A stretch of 64,000 nucleotides of DNA from Chloroflexota bacterium (GTDB taxonomy: Bacteria > Chloroflexota > Anaerolineae > Anaerolineales > UBA11579). The notes under the pieces were generated by a model. The model saw only the letters and a program-made list of their open reading frames with translations. It did no database searches and was not told the DNA's origin. Numbering within the stretch: position 1 is the stretch's first letter; each line of letters opens with the position of its first letter. A program made the position numbers and the translations under genes. Where the stretch lies: the NCBI GenBank assembly GCA_016191875.1, contig JACPVG010000029.1, forward strand, positions 124,001 to 188,000, written 5' to 3'. Shown piece after piece: positions 1 through 8,114 of the stretch.

Positions 1-1826
1 TCGGCAAACTCCCCGCTGAGGGAGGCATGAACATCGGGGAACTGGCTGTTTATTCGTTCGACGACCGCTTCGGCCTCGGCGGGGTTAACCAGTTTGACGC
101 TGGTCATGGTGACTTTGCGCGGCTTGCCGGTGAGCACCTGGGCATCGCGGACGGTGACCACGCCGCCGATATCCACCCAGCCGATCCCGGTTTCGTAGAT
201 TCCGACGATCTTGAACCGGGAGCCGCCGAGGTCGAGGCTATCGCCGACGGTCTTGTCCAGGGCTCTGGCGGCGTTGGCGCCGATGATGATCTGGTGATTG
301 GTGCGAAGCGGGCTGCCTTCGACGATGGTGAAGCGAGAAATAGCGAATTCGCCGGGTTCAAGTCCCTGAACAATAAAGAAGGCACTGTCCGGCAGCGACA
401 CAATGGAAAGGACAATGCCCGCGGCGCTACGGACCTCAGGGAGGGCGGCGATCTGGCCGGTGACGCGCTCGTCAATCACACTTTGGGATGTGTCGGCCAC
501 GTTGGCCTGGCGCAGGAAGATCTCCCCGCCGCTGCCGACGGGCAGGGTGCCAATGGAGGCCACCATGCCTGAAACCGATGCCTGCATGCCAGCCACCGAC
601 CCAATGGTCAGGCCAATGGCTGCCAGAGTGAGCAGCGTGCGGATGCGGCGCTGCCACAGGCTCTGCATGGCCATGCCGCCGATGGGAAATTTCCGCTGGG
701 TGCCGCCGGAGCCGCCGCCTTCGTAGCGCAGGGCTTCCACCGGCTGAAGGCGCGCGGCCCGCCAGGCAGGGTAAATTCCGCCGACGAAGCCAAGAACCGC
801 GACCACCAGGACGGTGGTCAGGAGCGTTTTGGGGGTGGGCTGGGGTGAGGCGCCGTAGACGACAAGATAGATCCGCAAAATGCGCAGGCTGAGCATGCCC
901 AGAATGAGCCCGAGCCCGCCGCCGATAGAACTCAAGACCATGCTCTCCTGAAAAATCATCGTGAGCACGCGGCGGCTGGACCAGCCAACGGCGCGCAGAA
1001 CGCCGATCTCGCGGGTGCGCTCGTAAACGGCCATGAGCTGGGCGTTGGCCATGCCCACGCCCCCGATGACGATGGCCATGCCACCCAGGAGGGCCACCAT
1101 GACGTCCATCGATTCGCCGATGATCTGCTGGTCGGCGAAATCCGAAGCGGTGGTGATGGAAAGATCGGGCCAGATGCGGCTGGCGCGCTCGATGACCCGG
1201 TCACGATACGCAGGGTCCTTGAGCAGGATGTAGAAGGCGCCGACCTGACGCTGGCGGCCGAGCAGAACCTGGGCTTCTTCCAGGGCGAGTACGCCGCCGC
1301 CATCTTCAAAGCCCGAACCGGTCTCATAGATGCCGACGATGCGGTAGGTGGTGCTGGTGAGGCGCAGCGTATCGCCAACTTCCTTGTCGAGAGCCTCGGC
1401 GATAGCGCGGCCGATGATGATGGGGGCGCCGCGGCCGGTATGGGCCTCCGGCGAATCCAGGCCCACGCCTTCCTGAATCCTGAAGCGGTCGAGCATGAAG
1501 CTGCCGGGGGGATAGCCAAAGATAAAGAAATAAGGGGCGTCGCCGGCGGCGACGATGCCCTGCACCATACCCACCACATCGGCGATCTCAGACATGTTCA
1601 GGAGCTGGATTTCGAGGTCCTGGTCGATGCCGCTCAGACTGACGTCCACTATATCCGGCTGGGTGAGGACAAGGTCGGCCTTGCCGCCGGTGACGATCGA
1701 GTCGTACCCGGCGCTGATGCCTTCAGCCAGCGATCCAAGGATGACGATCGCCATGACGCCTACGCCAATGCCAAGGACGGTGAGCAGTGTGCGGCCTTTG
1801 CGCCGCAGGAGGTTCTTCAGAATCAT
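1..1826 (-). CDS. ABC transporter permease, FtsX/MacB type (3' end cut by window edge)
   Basis: This is an integral-membrane permease of the FtsX/MacB superfamily, probably the membrane part of an ABC exporter. The open frame runs from ATG 1826 off the left edge, so 608 codons are visible. The protein is an internal duplication. Each half has an N-terminal membrane helix after a basic stretch (LLRRKGRTLLTVLGIG at the N-terminus; LWQRRIRTLLTL near residue 390), then a periplasmic MacB-like domain. A three-helix FtsX block with the signature YERTREIGVLRAVGW lies near residues 240-345. The periplasmic halves resemble each other (ALDKEVGDTL and ALDKTVGDSL, both followed by a GIYETG stretch). An in-frame TAA lies ten codons upstream, which fixes the start region. 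No ATPase is visible; it may lie beyond the edge. The substrate is unknown. Confidence 0.85.
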   Translation of the reverse strand, partial: MILKNLLRRKGRTLLTVLGIGVGVMAIVILGSLAEGISAGYDSIVTGGKADLVLTQPDIVDVSLSGIDQDLEIQLLNMSEIADVVGMVQGIVAAGDAPYFFIFGYPPGSFMLDRFRIQEGVGLDSPEAHTGRGAPIIIGRAIAEALDKEVGDTLRLTSTTYRIVGIYETGSGFEDGGGVLALEEAQVLLGRQRQVGAFYILLKDPAYRDRVIERASRIWPDLSITTASDFADQQIIGESMDVMVALLGGMAIVIGGVGMANAQLMAVYERTREIGVLRAVGWSSRRVLTMIFQESMVLSSIGGGLGLILGMLSLRILRIYLVVYGASPQPTPKTLLTTVLVVAVLGFVGGIYPAWRAARLQPVEALRYEGGGSGGTQRKFPIGGMAMQSLWQRRIRTLLTLAAIGLTIGSVAGMQASVSGMVASIGTLPVGSGGEIFLRQANVADTSQSVIDERVTGQIAALPEVRSAAGIVLSIVSLPDSAFFIVQGLEPGEFAISRFTIVEGSPLRTNHQIIIGANAARALDKTVGDSLDLGGSRFKIVGIYETGIGWVDIGGVVTVRDAQVLTGKPRKVTMTSVKLVNPAEAEAVVERINSQFPDVHASLSGEFA

Positions 1827-1984
1827 GGCCTGACTCGCGGTGTTTCCCCCCGTCGGTTAATTGAGAACGGGCAGGAGAGGGGATTCCCGGTGCGACTCCA
1901 ACCTTGAAAGTCTATCACCAATTTCCAGTGGGGCGAGTCCGCCTGCCCGACGGGAGTGCATATTACCGGGTAGGTGATGGGTTT

Positions 1985-2047
1985 GAGAGCGATTCTTTGC
2001 TCAAATGTGCGCTTATTCCTCGGCTAAAGCCTCGACTCCTGCAATAC
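1985..2047. repeat. Hairpin repeat family, copy A (diverged left arm)
   Basis: Bases 2018-2047 match bases 4990-5020: a 21-base run (CTCGGCTAAAGCCTCGACTCC) plus TGCAATAC, separated by a 2-base indel. The preceding bases (about 1985-2003) resemble a decayed complementary arm of the kind preserved in copy B. The copy lies in the 257-base gap between the ABC permease and the methyltransferase-like gene. No gene is seen in that gap. Confidence 0.6.
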
Positions 2048-2083
2048 ACCTCCTTGAACTTGCCACTCCTGCCCGGCGAGAAG

Positions 2084-2689
2084 CTATGATTCCCGCCTCA
2101 GCCGCGGCAGGAAACGCCCGGTGCGGGCTTTGTAGGCCCGGTAGACGTCACCAAAGCGGCGCTCCAGTTCAGCCTCTTCCAGCGGGGTGCGCAGGACGAG
2201 GCTGTAGAAGCCCAGCGGCATGAGCGCCAGGAGCAGGGCGTTGGCCGAGGCCAGGCCGATGCCCGCGTACATGGCTCCGGCAAAGGTATACAGCGGATGC
2301 CGGATGTAGCGATAGGGCCCATGCGTCACCAGTTGGTGGGCGGCGCGCGTTACAACCGTGGGGGTGATGTTGGCTCCAAGGCTGCGGAACATCCACACCA
2401 GCCCGGGAAGTGCGGCCCAGGCCAGTATGAGGCCTGCCAGGCGCAGCCCCGGGGGCAGGGGCAGGATCGCCCAGCGGTACCAGCCCGGGGCCGACAGCCA
2501 GGAGAACAGTGCGAAGTAAAACGCCAGAGCGGCGGTCACCCGGTAGGCACGGATGAAACGCCCCTCGCCGGAAAAGTCGATCTTGTCGCCACCCGCCGCG
2601 TCCGCCCTGCGGCGGTGAATGCCTGAAATGGTGAATGCGGCAAGAAGCAGAGCAACGATCGCGCCGCGGAAGAGATTTTCAGGGAGCAT
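2084..2689 (-). CDS. Isoprenylcysteine carboxyl methyltransferase (ICMT)-like membrane protein
   Basis: This 201-residue membrane protein belongs to the ICMT/PEMT-like methyltransferase family, whose members use S-adenosylmethionine to methylate lipid-linked or small substrates at the membrane. There are about four hydrophobic helices. The family signature HGPYRYIRHPLY lies near residues 124-135, and the C-terminus has the expected acidic/arginine stretch (EEAELERRFGDVYRAYKART). ATG 2689 is preceded by AAAGGA eight bases upstream. The gene has its own consensus promoter (TTGACA, 16 bases, TATAAT at 2733-2760) with a DtxR-type palindrome directly on it, so the regulator encoded at 4142-4816 probably represses it. 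The true substrate cannot be read from sequence, and bacterial members rarely act on prenylcysteine. Confidence 0.8.
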   Translation of the reverse strand: MLPENLFRGAIVALLLAAFTISGIHRRRADAAGGDKIDFSGEGRFIRAYRVTAALAFYFALFSWLSAPGWYRWAILPLPPGLRLAGLILAWAALPGLVWMFRSLGANITPTVVTRAAHQLVTHGPYRYIRHPLYTFAGAMYAGIGLASANALLLALMPLGFYSLVLRTPLEEAELERRFGDVYRAYKARTGRFLPRLRRES

Positions 2690-2717
2690 GCCGTCCTTTC
2701 GCGATGCTAAAAATAAA

Positions 2718-2760
2718 TTTAGGAATAACTAAATTATATGGAAAAGGAAGACTTTGTCAA
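2718..2760 (-). promoter_or_regulatory. Consensus promoter with DtxR-like operator upstream of the ICMT-like gene
   Basis: On the minus strand, TTGACA (2760-2755), a 16-base spacer and TATAAT (2738-2733) form a near-perfect sigma-70 type promoter reading into the gene at 2689. An inverted repeat TTTAG-N6-CTAAA (2718-2733) overlaps the end of the -10 box and the start-site region, a classic repressor position. The same core recurs at 4835-4850 in front of the DtxR-family gene. The motifs are seen; regulation is inferred. Confidence 0.65.
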
Positions 2761-2782
2761 GCCCCTTGATGATCAGGTTTGC

Positions 2783-4042
2783 TCAGGCACCCAAATGTTC
2801 TCGAATGAATACGACCGCGTTCCCGACCCCATCTTCGCGGCGGATGGCCTCGCCCAGGGCGGCGGCGCGCGCCTGCATGCCGGCGTCCGTTACTGCCCGG
2901 CGGATGGCGGCGGCGAGGCGTTTGGCGGTCATGCGCTTCTGCGGCACGGGGGGCGGACCGACTCCCAGGTCGCGCACCCGCAGGCCCCAGAAGGGCTGAT
3001 CGGAAAAGAAGGGCGTTGTGACTGTTGGAACGCCGGCGCGCAGCCCGGCTGCGGTGGTGCCAGCCCCGCCGTGATGCACTACGGCAGCCATGCGCGGAAA
3101 CAACCAGTCGTGAGGCGCGGAGTCTATGCGACTTATATTTTTTGGCAAGCCGGCCATATTCAGCCCGGCCCAGCCGCTGAGCAAGACGCCGCGTTGCCCG
3201 GCCATTTCAAGGGCATCCACCACCAGTTGGGCGGCTGCGGCCGGGTCGCGCGGGCTCATGCTGCCAAACCCCACGTACACCGGTTTTTCGCCGGAGTCCA
3301 GAAATGCGAGCAGTTCATCCGGCGGCTGCCAGTTCTTGTGTTCTTCGAGGAACCAGTAACCGGTCACGCGATGCCATGCCGGCCAGTCGGCGGGCTGGGG
3401 CAGCACGCTGGGGCTGTAGCCGTACAACACCGGAATGCGCTCGCGGTATACCCGCTGAAATGGTCCCTGAAGGCCGTGCGGCTTGAGACCCAAGTGTTTC
3501 CGCCAGCGGCGGATATGGCGGGCCACCGGCCGGTAGAAGAGGTTGAGCATGGCGTGGTGGCCGAGCAGGTTCGCCATGCTGCCGGGGTTGAAATCCACCG
3601 GCATGAGCATGGGCGGGTATTCGCGCGTGGGGGTGATGGGCTGGAGGCCGGCACCCAAGACCGGCACGTTCAACGCTTCACCGATGTCGAAGGCCGCCGC
3701 GCCCAGGGCGGTGAACAGGATGGCATCCGTGCCCTGGCAGGCGGCCAGCGTGTCGTGGGTGACCTCTTCAACCAGCTTTTCCGCCACTCGTAGAAAGTGG
3801 CGGGCAAATTCGATGGGATTGCGTCCGGCCGAAAGCCAGCCCTGCACGTCGTCGGTGTGGATCAGTTCCTCGGGATTGCCTGCCAGGCGGCTGAACTCCA
3901 GTCCGAAGCCGCGGATGAAGGTCTCGAAATTTCCGTGGGTGGCGAAATTGATGTCAAACCCGGCGGCTTGCAGCCCAAGCGCAAGCGCTACCAGCGGTTG
4001 TACATCCCCGCGCGTGCCTACTGCCACCATTGTGATACGCAA
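2783..4042 (-). CDS. Glycosyltransferase, GT28/GT1 (UDP-glucosyl/sterol glucosyltransferase type)
   Basis: This GT-B fold glycosyltransferase transfers a sugar from a nucleotide donor, typically onto a lipid or small aglycone. TTG 4042 is the preferred start: GGAGG lies eight bases upstream and the protein then begins at the conserved N-terminus RITMVAVGTRGDVQP. A frame open further upstream would place the Shine-Dalgarno inside the gene. The C-terminal donor site carries HHGGAGTTAAGLRAGVPTV near residues 325-343, as in sterol and macrolide glycosyltransferases. Length (419 residues) is normal. It sits between the DtxR-family regulator and the ICMT-like gene, all on the minus strand, and could be part of a lipid or carotenoid decorating module. 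The acceptor is unknown. Confidence 0.85.
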   Translation of the reverse strand: MRITMVAVGTRGDVQPLVALALGLQAAGFDINFATHGNFETFIRGFGLEFSRLAGNPEELIHTDDVQGWLSAGRNPIEFARHFLRVAEKLVEEVTHDTLAACQGTDAILFTALGAAAFDIGEALNVPVLGAGLQPITPTREYPPMLMPVDFNPGSMANLLGHHAMLNLFYRPVARHIRRWRKHLGLKPHGLQGPFQRVYRERIPVLYGYSPSVLPQPADWPAWHRVTGYWFLEEHKNWQPPDELLAFLDSGEKPVYVGFGSMSPRDPAAAAQLVVDALEMAGQRGVLLSGWAGLNMAGLPKNISRIDSAPHDWLFPRMAAVVHHGGAGTTAAGLRAGVPTVTTPFFSDQPFWGLRVRDLGVGPPPVPQKRMTAKRLAAAIRRAVTDAGMQARAAALGEAIRREDGVGNAVVFIREHLGA

Positions 4043-4141
4043 TCCGCAGTCCTCCAAGCGCGAGTTCGCCCCGCGCCAACGCGCCCGTATTTTACGTTAG
4101 ATTTGAAGACCAGGCGGAATTGACCGGGGATCGAAATTGGG

Positions 4142-4816
4142 TCAGGATTTGAGATGGATGTGAATCTGGCCGGTAATGCGCGGCCCGAGCACCACCTTCT
4201 TGCCGCCCGTGACGGTGATCTCAAGATTGCCGTCGAATTCGGAGTAAGAAAGGATTTTCACCTCCGCTTCAGGGACAACGCCAAGGTCGTGCAGGTAGCG
4301 CAGCAACTCGGGGTCGGTGTCGCGCACGCGTGTGACCACGCCGCGCTGGGGCGGGCGGAGTTCGCTGAGCAGCGTGTCGGTGGCTTCCGGCAGGCTGAGG
4401 TCGTAGCCGGGGATGGGGTCGCCGTGCGGGTCGTGGTCCGGGTTGCCGAGGGCCGAAGCGATGGCGCGTTCGAACTTCTCGGAGATGACGTGCTCCAGCC
4501 GGTCGGCCTCGTCATGTACTTCGTCCCAAGGGTAGTCGAGAATCTGATGAAGGAAGAGCTCGAGCAGGCGATGGTGGCGGATGGTCTCGAGGGCGACTTT
4601 CTCGCCGGCGTTGGTGAGCATCACGCCGCGATGTTTGCGATATTCGACCAGCGGAGGTTCAGTGGCTGAGAGTTTCTTGATCATCCCAGTCACGGATGCT
4701 GGGGTCACATTCAGAAAGTGAGCGAGGTCAGTCGTTGTGGCGCGCGCCCCGCGGCTGGAGAGTTCGTAGACTGCTTTCAGATAGTCTTCAATGGACTGGG
4801 TGAGGTTTTCGCGCAT
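4142..4816 (-). CDS. DtxR/MntR-family metal-dependent transcriptional regulator with FeoA domain
   Basis: This 224-residue repressor of the DtxR/MntR/IdeR family binds DNA when loaded with Fe2+ or Mn2+. The N-terminal winged helix (about residues 1-65) contains EDYLKAVYEL and the recognition region LNVTPASVTGMIKKL. The dimerization and metal domain follows (HHRLLELFL, EVHDEADRLEHVISEKFE). Residues of about 150-224 form an SH3-like FeoA domain. Its own promoter (TTGACA at 4889, TACAAT at 4865) is followed by a palindrome matching the one at the ICMT-like promoter, which suggests autoregulation plus control of that gene. Whether iron or manganese is sensed cannot be decided from the sequence alone. 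Confidence 0.92.
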   Translation of the reverse strand: MRENLTQSIEDYLKAVYELSSRGARATTTDLAHFLNVTPASVTGMIKKLSATEPPLVEYRKHRGVMLTNAGEKVALETIRHHRLLELFLHQILDYPWDEVHDEADRLEHVISEKFERAIASALGNPDHDPHGDPIPGYDLSLPEATDTLLSELRPPQRGVVTRVRDTDPELLRYLHDLGVVPEAEVKILSYSEFDGNLEITVTGGKKVVLGPRITGQIHIHLKS

Positions 4817-4834
4817 CGAATTTAAACTTTCCTA

Positions 4835-4889
4835 ATTAGTGTTACCTAAATTTGCAGTCATTGTACTGCTGATTTGCCCAGCCTGTCAA
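4835..4889 (-). promoter_or_regulatory. Promoter and DtxR-like operator of the regulator gene
   Basis: On the minus strand, TTGACA (4889-4884), an 18-base spacer and TACAAT (4865-4860) form a good promoter. Just downstream the sequence AAATTTAGG-N4-ACTAA contains the imperfect palindrome read on the plus strand as ATTAG-N6-CTAAA (4835-4850). It shares AAATTTAGG and ACTAA, in the same spacing, with the site at 2715-2733. The position between promoter and start codon fits negative autoregulation. Confidence 0.6.
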
Positions 4890-4957
4890 CGCGAGCGCTT
4901 GATCGCTTTTCAATGCCTCCATCGGTTTCCGGCAGTGTCCAACTCCAATGGGATGAA

Positions 4958-5020
4958 GAGCGAGGCTTTAGCGGAGAACTCGCCACACGCTCGGCTAAAG
5001 CCTCGACTCCGATGCAATAC
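4958..5020. repeat. Hairpin repeat family, copy B
   Basis: Left arm 4958-4976 (GAGCGAGGCTTTAGCGGAG) and right arm 4990-5009 (CTCGGCTAAAGCCTCGACTC) are complementary except for one indel and one mismatch, forming a hairpin with a 13-base loop. The right arm and the following bases repeat copy A at 2018-2047. With copy A it brackets the block 2084-4816 in the same orientation. It lies in the 276-base gap before the lipoprotein gene. Confidence 0.7.
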
Positions 5021-5092
5021 CCGCGCGAAGGTGGACACTCGCCGGTTTTCCTGCGCCTTGACTCCCGCGACCTTGCTTGCTATGCTCGCGGT

Positions 5093-5806
5093 GTGCCGCG
5101 CATCCCCACTTTGTTCCTGGCTGTCGTTATTGGTCTCTGGGGCTGTGCAGGTGCAACCCAACTTACGCCCAGCCCCGGGGCTGTCTCGAGTCCCACGCCG
5201 GTCCCCTCGCCGACTCTCCCACCTCAACCTACCGGGACCGTTGCCGCATTCGCGGAGCCGCCCGGCTGCCTCCGCCCTCCGGATGACCTGACGCGGGTGG
5301 ATGTGGGCGGTCATAGACTCAACCGTCGTACGCTTGCCATGCTCGAGCACGCGGCTACCCTGTATGACGGCGTTGTGGACCTTGCCGGAGCGGCCATCAC
5401 TCAGGGCAGTTACACAGCCACAGAACCGCTGAGTTTCGGCACACATTCCGGAGGCGGGGCGGTGGATCTTTCCGTTATCTCACGCTTGAGGTGGGAAATC
5501 CTGTACGAAGAAACCCCGGCGCTTATTGCCGCCTTGCGCATAGCCGGATTCGCTGCCTGGCTGCGCCAGCCGGAAGAACTCGGCCCGCTTTCACCCATTC
5601 ACATCCACGCCATCGCCGTCGGCGACCCCGAACTCTCCGAGGCGGCTGAGGCCCAACTGACAGGTGAGTTTGGCTATTTCCGCGGGTTCAATGGCCTGCC
5701 GCATGCAGATGGCATACCGATCCCGGATGCGCACGGCGGTCCGGTTGTGTGCCGGTGGATGCTCGACCTGGGCTATGCCGACCTGCGGGCGGGTTCGGGC
5801 GATTGA
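5093..5806 (+). CDS. Lipoprotein with M15/LAS-type peptidase motifs
   Basis: GTG 5093 is chosen because it starts a lipoprotein signal peptide (MPRIPTLFLAVVIGLWGC, cysteine at residue 18). The frame extends further upstream but only through the repeat and a low-quality region. The linker is rich in proline, serine and threonine. The mature part carries GTHSGGGAVDL and later PIHIHAI. These fit the zinc ligands of LAS metallopeptidases (M15 D-Ala-D-Ala peptidases, hedgehog-like): S-x-H-x(2)-G-x-A-x-D, followed by H-x-H. A cell-surface murein or glycopeptide hydrolase is therefore inferred. Overall similarity is not strong enough to name a subfamily. The 3' end overlaps the convergent transporter gene by 34 bases. 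Confidence 0.6.
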   Translation: MPRIPTLFLAVVIGLWGCAGATQLTPSPGAVSSPTPVPSPTLPPQPTGTVAAFAEPPGCLRPPDDLTRVDVGGHRLNRRTLAMLEHAATLYDGVVDLAGAAITQGSYTATEPLSFGTHSGGGAVDLSVISRLRWEILYEETPALIAALRIAGFAAWLRQPEELGPLSPIHIHAIAVGDPELSEAAEAQLTGEFGYFRGFNGLPHADGIPIPDAHGGPVVCRWMLDLGYADLRAGSGD

Positions 5807-6684
5807 GCTCGGGTACGCGCCAGACTGATAAGCAGGACGCCTGCCAGCACTAACCCGCCGCCAGCCAACTGGCGCGGGGCGGGCAGTGTATCGAACAGCG
5901 CAAGCGCCCAGAGGATGGTGGCGATGGGGCTGAGCGTAAGCGCCACGGTGTGGAGGCTGAGCGGCATGCGGCGTAATGCAAGATAATACAAGCCCCGGCT
6001 TATGACCACATCGGTTGTCCCGGCCAGAATGAGCACCGGCCAGGCTGCCGCGCCGGGCCAGGCCAACCCGCCGCGCGCCGCCGAGAAGGCCGCCAGAAAG
6101 GCGGTCGTCATCATTACCCGGAAGAAGAAAAAATCCACGAAATCGATTCCGCTGCCGCCACGCTTGGCGACCGCGGCGTGAAGGGCATAGAGGAACGCCG
6201 AAGTAAGTACGAGCAATGAACCGAGGCGCAGGTAATCCCCGGCCTGGTAGGTCATCACAAACACGCCTACGATGGCCAGCCCGGCGCCAGCGATCTGACC
6301 GGGCGTGAGTCGCTCTCGCAGCCAGAAGACACCCAGACCAAGCCCCCAGAGTGTTCCCGTTTGGGCCAGCAATGTGGCGCTGGCGGGGTCAATAAACGCG
6401 ACGGCTTCGTAGTTGATATTGGTACTGAAAGCGACCAGCAGACCGACGGAGAGAAAGAACCCCAATCGCTCTCGCAGTACTCGCAGGTGGAGCCGACGCG
6501 TGACAAGGCCGAACAGCCCGATTTCCAGCGTAGCAACCGCGAGGACAACCAATGCCGAGATGCGCGGCGAAACATGCGGCAGGAGCATGCGCGCGAAAAT
6601 AAAGTGCAGGCTGTCTACGGCCAGCAGTGCCGCGAGCAGGGGAACAATAGGTAACCGCGCCAGCGGAACGGGCGGGTCCGTCAC
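5773..6684 (-). CDS. EamA/DMT-superfamily transporter
   Basis: This 303-residue inner-membrane protein of the drug/metabolite transporter superfamily has ten predicted helices in two EamA repeats (about residues 10-145 and 155-290). Typical elements are LAQTGTLWGLGLGVFWLRERLTPGQ at the end of repeat one, given here only to locate the helix-4/5 hairpin, and a matching hairpin in repeat two. GTG 6684 overlaps the stop of the upstream beta-propeller gene in a GTGA arrangement, so the two are probably translated together. The substrate cannot be inferred. Confidence 0.85.
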   Translation of the reverse strand: MTDPPVPLARLPIVPLLAALLAVDSLHFIFARMLLPHVSPRISALVVLAVATLEIGLFGLVTRRLHLRVLRERLGFFLSVGLLVAFSTNINYEAVAFIDPASATLLAQTGTLWGLGLGVFWLRERLTPGQIAGAGLAIVGVFVMTYQAGDYLRLGSLLVLTSAFLYALHAAVAKRGGSGIDFVDFFFFRVMMTTAFLAAFSAARGGLAWPGAAAWPVLILAGTTDVVISRGLYYLALRRMPLSLHTVALTLSPIATILWALALFDTLPAPRQLAGGGLVLAGVLLISLARTRAQSPEPARRSA

Positions 6685-7985
6685 GGAGCCCAGAATGCCA
6701 GCACGCCCTCCAGGATGAACGAAACCAACCTCCCTCCGTCGATCTCGTACTTCCAGATGCCTGGGGCGCGGCCGCCCGGCTGCCCGGCCAGCAATAAGGC
6801 GTCGCCGGCTGGCGACCAGATGCTGTCAGAATGCTGGTATTGGTCGAAGAGAATCAGCACCCGCAAGAATTCGGGAGTAGGCACAAAGTGATCAACCAGC
6901 GTGCGGACGCTCAGGTTGTCCATGTCCAGAAGCGTGACGGTGAGGTAGGCGGTCTGTCTCTGGAGCGCAAGGCGCGGGGCCGGGAGGCGGCCTTGCTGGA
7001 AATCGCCCGGCAGGGTGGCGGAAAAGATCGCCAATTGATCACCTGCCGGCGACCAGAAGAAGGCGATGGCATTAACTTCGGTGTTCTTGTAGACGAGTGT
7101 GTTGTCGTACATATCCAGGACGCCCAGCGGGCCGCTGAGGGATTCGCCGGGCAGATGGCGGTTGTCGATGATCGCCAGATAGTGGCCGCTGGGGCTCAGG
7201 CCAAAGGCCATCTGGCCGTAACCGGCGTAGAGGGTTTCACGGGCGCCGGTGCGCGAGTCCACTTTGCGAATCGCCGTCCGGCCGTCGTGATCGAGGCTCC
7301 CGGCCACGATACTTCTGCCGTCCACCTGGTAGGCGGGGGCCTGGAACCAACCCGGCGAAAGACCGAGGGAGTGCAGTTTTGGCTCCGGCTGATGCGGGTC
7401 GAGGAGGGCGACCTGGCCCCAAGGCGGGCCGCCGAACCGGTGAGTAACCAGTTGGGCGCCATCCGGCGAGAAGTCCCAAAAGAACGGCCACCCTGTGGCA
7501 AGGATTTCCGGGGGCCGACCCTCTTCCACCCACCATAGAATCTGCGAGAAGGGACGGTCTCCCTCGGCAAGGAAGGAAAGGTGTCGGTTGTCAGGCGACC
7601 AGTAGTGGTGAATCACTTGCTGACCTTCGCCCTGGAAGACCTCTGTCCGAATTCCGCTGCTGAGATGATAGATCAGCAGGCGGTCTCCTTCAGCACGACG
7701 CTCCACATACGCCAATCGGGTTCCGTCTGGCGACCAGGAAGGGTGCTTGAAGGTGCGCTGTACATTGCTGCCCTTCGTGATATTTCTCGCATTGCCCTGC
7801 GAATTCGACAAGTAGAGATTGCCATCCGTCCCGACGATGACGATCTGGCGTTCAACGGCTCTGATCGCATCGTGATGAGCGCCCTTCTCAGGCAAAGGGC
7901 TGAAGAGCGCGCCGTCAAACGGCGTCAGCGCGACACAGGAAATCAACAACAGGAAGGCGAACCATGGAAACACGAATCTAGGCAT
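6681..7985 (-). CDS. Beta-propeller (TolB/PD40-like) lipoprotein
   Basis: The 434-residue protein begins with a short lipoprotein-type signal (FPWFAFLLLISC). It is followed by repeated beta-propeller blades with the PD40/TolB signature W-S-P-D-G/N: HPSWSPDGTRLAY, HHYWSPDNRHLSF, FSPDGAQLV, FFWSPAGDQLA and IWSPAGDALL. Six or more blades can be counted. Such proteins usually bind partners or substrates at the cell surface, and no catalytic site is evident. The start ATG 7985 has GGGAG upstream. The gene is followed with a GTGA overlap by the DMT transporter, so a surface sensor or binding role next to a transporter is possible but unproven. Confidence 0.75.
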   Translation of the reverse strand: MPRFVFPWFAFLLLISCVALTPFDGALFSPLPEKGAHHDAIRAVERQIVIVGTDGNLYLSNSQGNARNITKGSNVQRTFKHPSWSPDGTRLAYVERRAEGDRLLIYHLSSGIRTEVFQGEGQQVIHHYWSPDNRHLSFLAEGDRPFSQILWWVEEGRPPEILATGWPFFWDFSPDGAQLVTHRFGGPPWGQVALLDPHQPEPKLHSLGLSPGWFQAPAYQVDGRSIVAGSLDHDGRTAIRKVDSRTGARETLYAGYGQMAFGLSPSGHYLAIIDNRHLPGESLSGPLGVLDMYDNTLVYKNTEVNAIAFFWSPAGDQLAIFSATLPGDFQQGRLPAPRLALQRQTAYLTVTLLDMDNLSVRTLVDHFVPTPEFLRVLILFDQYQHSDSIWSPAGDALLLAGQPGGRAPGIWKYEIDGGRLVSFILEGVLAFWAP

Positions 7986-8114
7986 GATTTATGGCTCCCG
8001 ACTCTCTAAGGCCAATCTCACTGTACAGGAGTCAGATTAAAACCAGGTGAAAATCCCCGGCCTGCCTTAAGACCTGTCTGGCAGCAATTGGCGTGCAGCG
8101 AAGCGACAAGCGTC

